A DNA stretch of 64,000 nucleotides. It comes from Alloprevotella sp. (GTDB lineage: Bacteria; Bacteroidota; Bacteroidia; Bacteroidales; Bacteroidaceae). This document shows, in pieces, positions 1 through 8,128 of this stretch (position 1 is the first letter of the stretch; each line of letters starts with the position of its first letter). Made by a program: the position numbers and the translations under genes. The notes under the pieces are model-generated. The model had not been told where the DNA came from. It ran no database searches and saw only the letters and a program-made list of their open reading frames with translations. The stretch lies in contig JAFUXE010000013.1 in the NCBI GenBank assembly GCA_017477205.1, positions 11,264 to 75,263 on the forward strand. Direction: 5' to 3'.

Positions 1-1310
1 CGGCCGGCGAATCCTATATCGAACGTGCTGCGGAGCGCGGATGGCTGCTTCGCTCGGACAGCGTCATCACGCCCGCAACGACCAACCTGACAGAAAACCT
101 GCAGCTCCGTGCCACGCTGGAGCCCTTCCGCGACTTCAAGATAGACCTCACGGCAAGCCGCACGCGCAATGACAACAAGAGCATACAGTACATGTTTGCC
201 GGCATGCCGACAACGCGCACGGGTTCCTTCACGCAGACCACCATATCGCTGGGCAGCGCCTTCGAGCCGATAGGCAGCGCTGACCGTGGCTATCCCAGCC
301 GTTCCTTCAGCCGCTTCGTGAACTCCTTGGAGGCCTATCGCGGCCGTGTGGAGGCACAATATGCCGGCGCCGCAGCCCAGGGCATCTACGACCCCACGCA
401 GGCAACCATAAGCCCATACAGTGCCGACGTGATGGTGCCGGCCTTCCTCAATGCCTACACCTCCGGCGGCAGCAAGAGCCTGGACATCTTCCCGACGCTG
501 GCGCGCATGCTGCCGAACTGGAACGTGTCCTATGGCGGCCTGGCGAAGCTCAACGCCATGAAGCGCATCTTCAAGAGCTTCAACCTGAACCACGGCTACA
601 AGAGCGTCTTCAGCGTGGGAAGCTACAACACGTTCACCTCATGGCAGCAGTACGTGGGAGGCCTCGGCTTCGTGGCCGACGTGCAGAGCGGCATGCTTGT
701 GCCGTCGTCCATGTACGACATCTCCACGGTATCCATCAACGAAAGCTTTGCTCCGCTCATCGGTGTGGACATGACGTTCCACAACAACTTGACGGCAAAG
801 GTGGAATACCGCAAGACGCGCGTGCTGACACTTTCCATGACCAACCAGCAGGTTAACGAGACGCGTTCCAACGACTTCGTCATCGGCATGGGCTACAAGA
901 TTCCCGACTTCAAGTTCTCGCAGCCGAAGAAGACCGTTCGCGAACGCAAGGCAAAGGTGCGCCGCCGCACGGGCAACGACGAGGACGACAGCGAGTCGGC
1001 TTCGCAGAAGAGCTCAACGGTGCAGCGTAGCGGAAGCAACAACTTCGCCCACGCCCTGAACCTGCGCCTCGACGTGTCCCTGCGCAACCAGGCCGCCCTC
1101 AACCGCGACATTGCCACCTTGCTCACGCAGGCCACGAGCGGCAACAAGGCTCTGCAAATCAGCTTCAGTGCCGACTATACCGTTTCGCGCTTCCTGACGC
1201 TGACGGGCTACTACAACCGGCAGATGAACACGCCGCTGCTCACCTCCTCGTCCTATCCCACCGTGACGCAGGATTTCGGCGTGAGCTTCAAGTTCTCGCT
1301 CAACCACTAA
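1..1310 (+). CDS. sprA: T9SS outer-membrane translocon SprA/Sov, C-terminal part
   Basis: The reading frame is open from base 3, so this is the 3' end of a gene that begins outside the window; about 435 residues are visible. It matches the C-terminus of SprA (Sov), the very large outer-membrane beta-barrel through which type IX secretion cargo leaves the cell. Family landmarks are alternating barrel strands, the LPNWNVSYGGLAKLN segment followed by FKSFNLNHGYKSVFSVGSY, and a final FGVSFKFSLNH strand. A charged, low-complexity loop (KKTVRERKAKVRRRTG then an acidic DEDDSES run) lies about residues 310-340 of the visible part. porU and porV follow within 5 kb, which supports the call. Family SprA proteins are about 2,400 residues, so most of the protein is missing here only because of the window edge. 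Confidence 0.92.
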   Translation, partial: AGESYIERAAERGWLLRSDSVITPATTNLTENLQLRATLEPFRDFKIDLTASRTRNDNKSIQYMFAGMPTTRTGSFTQTTISLGSAFEPIGSADRGYPSRSFSRFVNSLEAYRGRVEAQYAGAAAQGIYDPTQATISPYSADVMVPAFLNAYTSGGSKSLDIFPTLARMLPNWNVSYGGLAKLNAMKRIFKSFNLNHGYKSVFSVGSYNTFTSWQQYVGGLGFVADVQSGMLVPSSMYDISTVSINESFAPLIGVDMTFHNNLTAKVEYRKTRVLTLSMTNQQVNETRSNDFVIGMGYKIPDFKFSQPKKTVRERKAKVRRRTGNDEDDSESASQKSSTVQRSGSNNFAHALNLRLDVSLRNQAALNRDIATLLTQATSGNKALQISFSADYTVSRFLTLTGYYNRQMNTPLLTSSSYPTVTQDFGVSFKFSLNH

Positions 1311-1355
1311 GGACGGTTTTCAAGGCATGTTCCAAAAGCAGAAAACATTCATCTC

Positions 1356-1997
1356 GTGAAGACATTTATCCTCGAGGGTAACTATCCCTCCTACAATATA
1401 CCGGCACTTTTCCCGTTTGATAAGAATGGGGACGAGGCAAATCCCGCGCTTCCCTGCGCGATGGTCTGCGTGCCGGACACGACCCACACGCTGCGGGGCA
1501 AGCCCTTCTTCATTCCCGACGGGATTGAGGAGTGCCGCGTACAGTTGCACGTCGCTGTGCGCATCTCGCGCCTGGGACGGCACATTGCCGCCCGCTTTGC
1601 CGGGCGCTACTACGATGCCCTGACGCTCTGCGCCACGTTCACGGATGCAGCCCTGCTCCGACGCCTCCGCGAGGCAGGCCTGCCCTGGGAACTCTCGAAG
1701 GGCTTTGACGGTAGCGTATGCGTCGGCAGCTTTGTCGGCCCGGAAGCCCTTCACGCCACCGGCGAAGGCGGAACCTTTCGCCTGAATATCAACGGCGGGG
1801 AAGTGCAGTGCGGGAACGTGGCAGACATGCTGTGCGACGTGGAGCATGTCATTGCTGCCGTCAGCAGCTGCTACAAGCTGTGCGACGGCGACCTCATCCT
1901 TTGCGGAACGCCCTCCGAGGGTGTCCCCGTGCAGATAAACTCCCGCGTGGAAGCTACGCTCGGAGGCGAAAAACTACTTCAGTTCAACGTAAAATGA
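1356..1997 (+). CDS. Degenerate fumarylacetoacetate hydrolase-fold protein
   Basis: 213 residues with a GTG start; an in-frame upstream ATG is not available. The C-terminal half keeps the FAH-fold signature: GLPWELSKGFDGS, a LNINGGEVQCGN strand, and DLILCGTPSEGVPVQI. Active FAH family members coordinate a divalent metal through an E-x-E pair and a downstream D. Here the E-x-E region reads VQLHVAV and the usual DFTARD segment reads TFTDAAL, so the metal ligands seem lost. The protein is therefore probably not an active hydrolase. It ends in an ATGA overlap with porU (TGA 1995-1997, ATG 1994-1996), so the two are probably translationally coupled. A role linked to PorU expression or the T9SS is possible but is inference from position only. 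Confidence 0.72.
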   Translation: MKTFILEGNYPSYNIPALFPFDKNGDEANPALPCAMVCVPDTTHTLRGKPFFIPDGIEECRVQLHVAVRISRLGRHIAARFAGRYYDALTLCATFTDAALLRRLREAGLPWELSKGFDGSVCVGSFVGPEALHATGEGGTFRLNINGGEVQCGNVADMLCDVEHVIAAVSSCYKLCDGDLILCGTPSEGVPVQINSRVEATLGGEKLLQFNVK

Positions 1998-4900
1998 AAT
2001 ACTGCGCCCACATATTCAGGCTCTGCCTCATAGCCATCCTGCTCCTGCTCGTGCCCTTCACCGTGAAGGCCCAGAAGGACGCGGAGTTCATACCCATTCC
2101 CGCCGCAGCCTATCCCGTTGCGGCGGACAGCCTGCCGCGTTTCGTGACGCAGCTTTGCACAGGTGAGGCCACCGACGGCGTCCGCTGGGAGGCCGTCGTG
2201 GAGTTTCCCGAACTCGTGGCCCTGAGCGGCGAGGAAACCGCCGCCGTCCGCGCCTCGGGCTTCCGTCCCGGTCACATGCCGCAGGTGGAACAGTCCTTCG
2301 GTGTCAGTCGAAAGGTGGGCTATCTGGAAATATCCTTTGTTCCCGTCGTGGAGCGCGACGGCAAGCTTTTCCGCATCACGTCTGCAAAGGTGACGGCGGT
2401 AAAGAAGGTCGGCGCACGGGCTCCCCGTGCCGCTGCCACGGAACGCTACGCTGGGAATTCCGTCCTTGCCAGCGGAAAGTGGGTGAAAATCTTCGTGGAA
2501 ACGGAGGGCATCTACCAGCTGACGGCCTCGCGCCTCCGCGAGTGGGGCTTTGCGAATCCCGAGCGCGTGAAACTCTATGGCTACGGCGGTCGCATCCTGC
2601 CGCAGGTACTCCGCTTCAGCGGCGAGAATGCCCTGACGGACGACCTTGAGGAGGTTCCCCTCCTGCGCCGCGACGGTAGCCTGCTGTTCTTTGCCGAGGG
2701 TACCGTCAGGTGGGACGCAACGACGGGAAAGCACCAGAACAACCACTATTCCCGCTACTCTTATTATTTCCTGACCGAGGGCGACAGCCCCATGCAGATG
2801 CAAAGCGTGGCGGAGAGCACCGATGAGGCGGAAGAGGTGCAGACCACCGTCACGGGGCACGCCCTGCTGGACAACGATGCCTTCGGATGGTATTCCGGCG
2901 GCACGGAAATGTTTGACAGCTACGACTTCATCAACGGCAGCCAGCATGCCTTCCGCGTGCTCACACCCTCCGCGACGGGCAAAGGGCAGGTGGACATTGC
3001 CTTCTCCGCCGCCAGCACAAGTACAACGGACACCCGCGTGAGCGTGACGCTCGCCGGAAGCACGCTGGGCAGTTTCAGCGTAGCGAGATTCACCAGCGAT
3101 ACGGAAAGCGCGCGAGAAACCCGCACAAGCTACCAGACAACGGGGCTCACGGAGCAGAACAACTTTACTTTCAACGTGACAAGCGGCCGCTCTGCCCGCC
3201 TGAACTTCATCCGCATCAACTACGACCGCACGCTCAATGCCGCCGATGCTCCCTACGCCTTTGTCACTGGCGGCACGCGCGGCACCGTGGAGCTGCGGGC
3301 GAAGAACGCTTCCGCCGCCACGCAGCTTTGGCGTATAGCCACGGCGGGAAATCCCACGGCACGCATCACGGCTCGCTTGGAGGAAGGTGAGCTCCGCGCA
3401 AGGCTTCCGCGCAGCACAGATCTGCGCTACGTCTTCGTGGACACCTCCTTGTCCTCCTATCCCGAACCCCAGAAGGCGGCGGACGTCAGCCCGCAGAACC
3501 TCCACGCCGACAAGGATATAGACATGGTGATTGTCATCCCTGCCTCCCGCAAGCTGGAGGCGCAGGCCACGCGCCTTGCCGACGCCCATACCCGTGAGGG
3601 ACTGAATGTCCGCGTGGTTCCTGCTGACCAGATATACAACGAGTTTTCCAGCGGAACGCCCGACGCCACGGCCGTGCGCCGCTACATGAAGATGCTCTAC
3701 GACCGCGCATCGTCCGCAGCGGAGGCGCCGCGCTACCTGCTGCTCTTCGGCGACTGTGCCTGGGACAATCGCATGCTTTCGCAGGACTGGAGCCGCGAGA
3801 CGCCCGACGACTACCTGCTGGCCTACGAGGTGAGCCAGACGGACGGCACCTCGAACTCCGTCGGCACGCTCTATTCCTACGTCACGGACGACTACTACGG
3901 CCTGCTGGACGACGACGAGGGTGCGAACATCGTGCGCGAGAAGCTGGACTTGGGCATCGGGCGCCTGCCTTGCCACGAGGAGTCCGTGGCGCGCATTTAC
4001 GTGGACAAGATTCTGGCATACCTTGAGAACCGGTACACGGGAGCGTGGAAGAACCGCATCATCATGATGGCCGACAACGGGGATAACAATCTTCACATGA
4101 ACGACTGCGAAGGCGTCATCAACACCCTGAAGAGTGCCACCGCCGACCGCTTCAACCTGAAGAAGGTCTATTGGGACGCATATACATACACCACGTCCGC
4201 AACGGGCAACACATTTCCGCAGGTGACCCGCCTCCTGCAACAGGACATCCGTGAGGGTGCCATCATGTTCAACTACACCGGCCACGGCAGTCCCGGGCAG
4301 ATTTCCCATTGCAAGCTCCTGCGTACGGAGGACTTCATGGGCGACACGGGGATGCGCATGCCTCTCTGGGTGTTCGCGTCCTGCGAAATCACGCCCTACG
4401 ACGAGCAGCGTGACGACATCGGACGCGCCGCCCTTGCCAACGAACGGGGTGGGGCGGTGGCCGTTATCTGTGCCTCGCGCTCCGTATTTGCGAACTACAA
4501 CAGCTCGCTCAATGAGGAACTCTGCAAGCGCATCCTCGGTGCCGGTGACGCGGAGGGACAATACAGCATGGGCGATGCCCTGCGACTCTCGAAGGTGGCC
4601 TTGGTGCAGGAGGGTGCCGACCGTTCGATGAACAAGATGAAGTATGTCCTCCTTGGCGATCCCGCCCTGCGCCTCTCCGTCCCGCGCGGCACGGTGCAGC
4701 TGGACAGCATCAATGGCGTGGCTGTGACGGAAGGCAGCGACATCTGCCTCTCCGCAGGCCAGCAGGTGCGTTTCAGCGGGCACGTCCTCACTTCGGCAGG
4801 TACGGCCGACGAGAGCTTCATGGGCGAGGTGACGGGCACGCTCTTCGACCGCGAGGAGACCATCACGTGCAAGAACAACGGCAACGGCTCCCGTACGCCG

Positions 4901-5767
4901 AAGGTCTACACCGACCGCACGCGCCGCCTTTTTGAAATCAGCGACTCCGTACGCGGCGGCAAGTTCTCCCTCCAGATGAGCATTCCCCGCGACATCAGCT
5001 ACTCCACCGACCGCGGCCGCCTGTACCTCTATGCCGTGGATACGGACCATGCCCTTGAGTGTCACGGTTTCAGCGAGACCTTCCATCTGGACGGGACGGC
5101 AGAAACCGCCACCGATACCTTGGGGCCTGCCATCTATCTCTACCTGAACAGCCCCGACTTCCCCGACGGTGGCATCGTGGGACGCGACGCCCTGCTGGGT
5201 GCTACGATAGCTGACTCTGCCGGCATCAACTGCAGCGGCATCAGTGCAGGCCACGATATAGAACTTGTCCTTGACGGGGAAACCTCGTCGCCCATCGTGC
5301 TGAACGACTATTTCAGCTATGACTTCGGCACCTTCGCCAGCGGCACCCTCTCGTACCCCATGACCGATTTGGAGCCGGGACGCCACACGCTGACGCTGCG
5401 TGCCTGGGACCTCAACGAGAATTCCTCCACGGCCACGCTCTCCTTCCTTGTCCGCGACCGCGTCTCTGACGGTCTGGACGTCAATGCAACGCTGAATCCG
5501 GCCTCGCGCCAGACGTCCTTCATCACGACGCTGGACGCCGCCGAGGCGGCTACCGTCACCACCGAGGTATTCGATGCCACGGGGCGCAAGGTGTGGGCAC
5601 ACACGGCGACTGCCTCCGGCAGCTCCTACCATAGCGTGGCGTGGAATCTCACCGGCAGTTCCGGTGCCGTACTCCCCGCAGGCATATATCTCTATCGCGC
5701 CCGCGTGGAAGCCGCCTCCGGCGGCGGCACCACGAAGACCAAGAAGCTCATCATCGTAAAGAAATAA
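1994..5767 (+). CDS. porU: Type IX secretion system sortase PorU (C25 family)
   Basis: 1,257 residues from ATG 1994; the frame is open upstream, but a signal peptide (LCLIAILLLLVPFTVKAQ) follows this ATG and fixes the start. PorU is the surface protease that removes the C-terminal domain of T9SS cargo and attaches the protein to lipopolysaccharide. The gingipain-like C25 domain spans roughly residues 500-870: catalytic His764 in NYTGHGSPG and Cys797 in WVFASCEI. The last ~90 residues form a T9SS-type C-terminal domain (LDVNATLNPASRQTS, then LPAGIYLYRARV and a basic KKLIIVKK end). PorU itself is exported by T9SS, so this tail is expected. Immediately downstream is porV, its shuttle partner, and upstream is sprA; clustering of these three genes is a strong context match. 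Confidence 0.95.
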   Translation: MKYCAHIFRLCLIAILLLLVPFTVKAQKDAEFIPIPAAAYPVAADSLPRFVTQLCTGEATDGVRWEAVVEFPELVALSGEETAAVRASGFRPGHMPQVEQSFGVSRKVGYLEISFVPVVERDGKLFRITSAKVTAVKKVGARAPRAAATERYAGNSVLASGKWVKIFVETEGIYQLTASRLREWGFANPERVKLYGYGGRILPQVLRFSGENALTDDLEEVPLLRRDGSLLFFAEGTVRWDATTGKHQNNHYSRYSYYFLTEGDSPMQMQSVAESTDEAEEVQTTVTGHALLDNDAFGWYSGGTEMFDSYDFINGSQHAFRVLTPSATGKGQVDIAFSAASTSTTDTRVSVTLAGSTLGSFSVARFTSDTESARETRTSYQTTGLTEQNNFTFNVTSGRSARLNFIRINYDRTLNAADAPYAFVTGGTRGTVELRAKNASAATQLWRIATAGNPTARITARLEEGELRARLPRSTDLRYVFVDTSLSSYPEPQKAADVSPQNLHADKDIDMVIVIPASRKLEAQATRLADAHTREGLNVRVVPADQIYNEFSSGTPDATAVRRYMKMLYDRASSAAEAPRYLLLFGDCAWDNRMLSQDWSRETPDDYLLAYEVSQTDGTSNSVGTLYSYVTDDYYGLLDDDEGANIVREKLDLGIGRLPCHEESVARIYVDKILAYLENRYTGAWKNRIIMMADNGDNNLHMNDCEGVINTLKSATADRFNLKKVYWDAYTYTTSATGNTFPQVTRLLQQDIREGAIMFNYTGHGSPGQISHCKLLRTEDFMGDTGMRMPLWVFASCEITPYDEQRDDIGRAALANERGGAVAVICASRSVFANYNSSLNEELCKRILGAGDAEGQYSMGDALRLSKVALVQEGADRSMNKMKYVLLGDPALRLSVPRGTVQLDSINGVAVTEGSDICLSAGQQVRFSGHVLTSAGTADESFMGEVTGTLFDREETITCKNNGNGSRTPKVYTDRTRRLFEISDSVRGGKFSLQMSIPRDISYSTDRGRLYLYAVDTDHALECHGFSETFHLDGTAETATDTLGPAIYLYLNSPDFPDGGIVGRDALLGATIADSAGINCSGISAGHDIELVLDGETSSPIVLNDYFSYDFGTFASGTLSYPMTDLEPGRHTLTLRAWDLNENSSTATLSFLVRDRVSDGLDVNATLNPASRQTSFITTLDAAEAATVTTEVFDATGRKVWAHTATASGSSYHSVAWNLTGSSGAVLPAGIYLYRARVEAASGGGTTKTKKLIIVKK

Positions 5768-5854
5768 ATGACAAAAGGCATCAGATTACTCAGAACACTC
5801 AGAGCATTCAGAGCATTCCGAAATACTCCGATCACCCCGAAAACCAAAAGAAAC
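5768..5854 (+). repeat. CTCAGA/CATTC degenerate tandem repeat between porU and porV
   Basis: Between the porU stop and the chosen porV start lies a run of imperfect 9-10 bp units of the form ACTCAGA-GCATTC. The frame is open through it from ATG 5768, giving a spurious arginine-rich N-terminal extension (RTLRAFRAFRNTP). I treat it as untranslated spacer because a good signal peptide starts at 5855. Confidence 0.6.
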
Positions 5855-7006
5855 ATGAATAAGCAATCGTTCCTTCTCATCGCACTCCTGCTCGCCTCCG
5901 CGCCGGCCTTTGCCGACGGAGACGACGATGTTCGCGATTCCTTCAATCCCGTCATGACGGCCGTCACTTCCCAGAGCATCGCCCCTGACGCCCGCGCCGG
6001 CGGTATGGGTGACGTGGGTGCCGCCACGGAACCCGACGTCAACTCCCAGGCGTGGAACCCCGCCAAGTACCCCTTCACGATAAGCCGCGCCGGCGTAGCC
6101 ATCAACTACACGCCCTGGCTGCGCCAGCTGACGGACGGCATCGCCCTGCTCAACGCCAACGGCTACATCCGCCTCGGCGACTATCAGGCCGTCAGCGGCT
6201 CCATCCGCTACTTCACGCTCGGCGACGTGGGCGTTTCGGGCGACGAGAACATGACCGTGCGCCCCTATGAGTTCTCCATTGATGTGGCTTACAGCCGCAT
6301 GCTGAGCGAAACCTTCAGTGCCGCTGTAGGCCTGCGCTACATGTATTCCGACATGAGCGGCCACTACGACAACGACATGAAGCCCGGCTCCGCATTCGCA
6401 GCTGACGTGGCGGCCTACTGGAACAACTATGTCATGCTCGGCAACCGCGAATGCCTGCTTAGCTTTGGTCTCAACATCAGCAACATCGGCTCAAAGATTA
6501 ACTACGGCGGCGACTATTCCTACTTCATCCCCACCAACCTCCGACTGGGCGCCAACCTCACCGTCCCCCTGAACGAGTTCAACAAAATCTCCTTCAGTGC
6601 CGATGCCAACAAGCTCCTCGTTCCCGTACAGCCTTTGCAAGGCCCCGACGAGCCCAACGAGGTTTATGAGGAGCGCATCCGCGAGGAGTACTACGACATG
6701 AGCTCCATCAAGGGTATGTTCAAGAGTTTCTCCGGCGGCAACCAGCTGGAACTTATCAACTGGGGCGTCGGTGCCGAATATACCTACAACGACAAGTTCA
6801 TGCTCCGCGGCGGCTACCACAACGAGAGCAAGAACCAGGGCGGCCGCTGCTACTTCACCGTAGGTGCGGGCTTCCGCATGAACGTCATGAGCATTGATGC
6901 AGGCTACGTCATCGCCACGAACGCCAGCAATCCTCTTGACCAGACGCTCCGCGTCGGTATTACCTTCGACATGGACGGCATCCGCGAACTCTTTGGAAAA
7001 CGATGA
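5855..7006 (+). CDS. porV: Type IX secretion outer-membrane protein PorV (LptO)
   Basis: 383 residues from ATG 5855, chosen over the in-frame ATG at 5768 because a signal peptide (NKQSFLLIALLLASAPAFA) begins here. PorV is a FadL-like outer-membrane barrel that binds cargo C-terminal domains and carries them from the SprA translocon to PorU. Family features visible are the early PDARAGGMGDVGAAT segment, SQAWNPAKYPF, and successive amphipathic strands ending in TLRVGITFDMDGIRELFG. The stop overlaps the ispF start (ATGA at 7003-7006). Position right after porU matches the sortase-shuttle pairing. Confidence 0.94.
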   Translation: MNKQSFLLIALLLASAPAFADGDDDVRDSFNPVMTAVTSQSIAPDARAGGMGDVGAATEPDVNSQAWNPAKYPFTISRAGVAINYTPWLRQLTDGIALLNANGYIRLGDYQAVSGSIRYFTLGDVGVSGDENMTVRPYEFSIDVAYSRMLSETFSAAVGLRYMYSDMSGHYDNDMKPGSAFAADVAAYWNNYVMLGNRECLLSFGLNISNIGSKINYGGDYSYFIPTNLRLGANLTVPLNEFNKISFSADANKLLVPVQPLQGPDEPNEVYEERIREEYYDMSSIKGMFKSFSGGNQLELINWGVGAEYTYNDKFMLRGGYHNESKNQGGRCYFTVGAGFRMNVMSIDAGYVIATNASNPLDQTLRVGITFDMDGIRELFGKR

Positions 7007-7497
7007 AACTTCCCTTCCGCACCGGCTTTGGCTACGACGTCCATCGCCTCGTCCCCGACCGCGAGCTCTGGCTCGGCGGCGTCCGCATCCCCCATACGCT
7101 GGGACTCCTCGGCCATAGCGATGCCGACGTCCTCATCCACGCCATCTGCGACGCCCTGCTCGGCGCCGCCGCCCTGCGCGACATTGGCTACCACTTCCCT
7201 GACACCTCCCAGGACTTTGCCGGCATCGACAGCAAGATTCTCCTGCGCCGCACCACCGACCTGCTCCACGCGGAGGGGTGGGAGGTAGGCAATGTCGATG
7301 CCACCATCTGTGCCGAGCGTCCCAAGCTGAATCCCCATGTGGAGGAAATGCGGCGCACGCTCGCCCCGCTGATGGACATCGGCCCCGAGGACATCTCCGT
7401 CAAAGCCACCACCAGCGAGCACCTCGGCTTTACTGGCCGCGAAGAAGGCATTTCCGCATACGCGACCTGCCTCATCTGTAGAGCGGAAATAAAATAA
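7003..7497 (+). CDS. ispF: 2-C-methyl-D-erythritol 2,4-cyclodiphosphate synthase
   Basis: 164 residues, the usual IspF length. The enzyme makes the cyclic diphosphate intermediate of the MEP isoprenoid pathway in the cytosol. The zinc-ligand pair is visible in GYDVHRL near the N-terminus, with HTLGLLGHSDADVLIHAI following, and the C-terminal TSEHLGFTGREEGISAYA is typical of the family. The start overlaps the porV stop by four bases, so the gene is probably expressed with the T9SS cluster; no functional link is implied. Confidence 0.96.
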   Translation: MKLPFRTGFGYDVHRLVPDRELWLGGVRIPHTLGLLGHSDADVLIHAICDALLGAAALRDIGYHFPDTSQDFAGIDSKILLRRTTDLLHAEGWEVGNVDATICAERPKLNPHVEEMRRTLAPLMDIGPEDISVKATTSEHLGFTGREEGISAYATCLICRAEIK

Positions 7498-7529
7498 TAT
7501 GAGCAAACCGTGTAATTCGTGAAACAATA

Positions 7530-8123
7530 ATGAAAAAGAAAATCCTCCTCTCCCTCCTGTTCCTGCTGCCGCTTGGCCTGGCAGCCCAGAAGTGGAACGA
7601 TGCCCGCTACCTGCGGGGTGCCGTGCCCGTCAACGCGCAGGGTGTGGTCTGCTTCACCGAGACCATCGACGTCCCCGGCAAGCGTGCGCCGGAACTCCTC
7701 ACGGCTCTCCGCCGCTATGCCGAGGAAAAGCTCCTTGCCGGTCCCGATGCCATTCGCGAAGGATGCCGCATCATTGACGACGAGGCCGATGGCGGTACGT
7801 TCGCCGTCCGCATGGACGAATACCTCTACTTCAAGCGCACCGCCTGGGTGCTCCATCGCACGCGTTTCCTCTACGACCTCATCTTCCATGTCAGCGACGG
7901 CAGCGTACGCGTTGAAATGCAGCACCTCCGCTATCTATACAATCCCCAGGAGGTTGAGGGCGCAGAGCCCGAACGCCGCAGTGCCGAGGACTGGATTACG
8001 GATTCCGAGGCGCTCAGTCCCAAGGGACGGCTGCTGAAGAAAACGCGCCAGTTCCGCGTCTTCACCATTGACCGCAAGGACCAGATTTTCCGCGACCTTC
8101 GCGCGGCTCTCCTTTCTATCTGA
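7530..8123 (+). CDS. Exported DUF4468-like protein
   Basis: 197 residues with a signal peptide (KKKILLSLLFLLPLGLAAQ). The body resembles the DUF4468 fold seen in many Bacteroidales periplasmic or surface proteins: alternating strands around VVCFTETIDVPGK, YFKRTAWVLHRTRFLYDLIFHV and VRVEMQHLRYLYN. No catalytic residues are recognisable. It follows ispF by 32 bases on the same strand and ends 6 bases before the convergent receptor gene. Function unknown. Confidence 0.6.
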   Translation: MKKKILLSLLFLLPLGLAAQKWNDARYLRGAVPVNAQGVVCFTETIDVPGKRAPELLTALRRYAEEKLLAGPDAIREGCRIIDDEADGGTFAVRMDEYLYFKRTAWVLHRTRFLYDLIFHVSDGSVRVEMQHLRYLYNPQEVEGAEPERRSAEDWITDSEALSPKGRLLKKTRQFRVFTIDRKDQIFRDLRAALLSI

Positions 8124-8128
8124 CTGCG

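Noticed and set aside
1979..5632. 1,217-codon antisense frame opposite porU
   Set aside because: It mirrors a clearly homologous porU in GC-rich DNA; its composition (His/Val/Gly/Arg-rich, no domains) is typical of a shadow frame.
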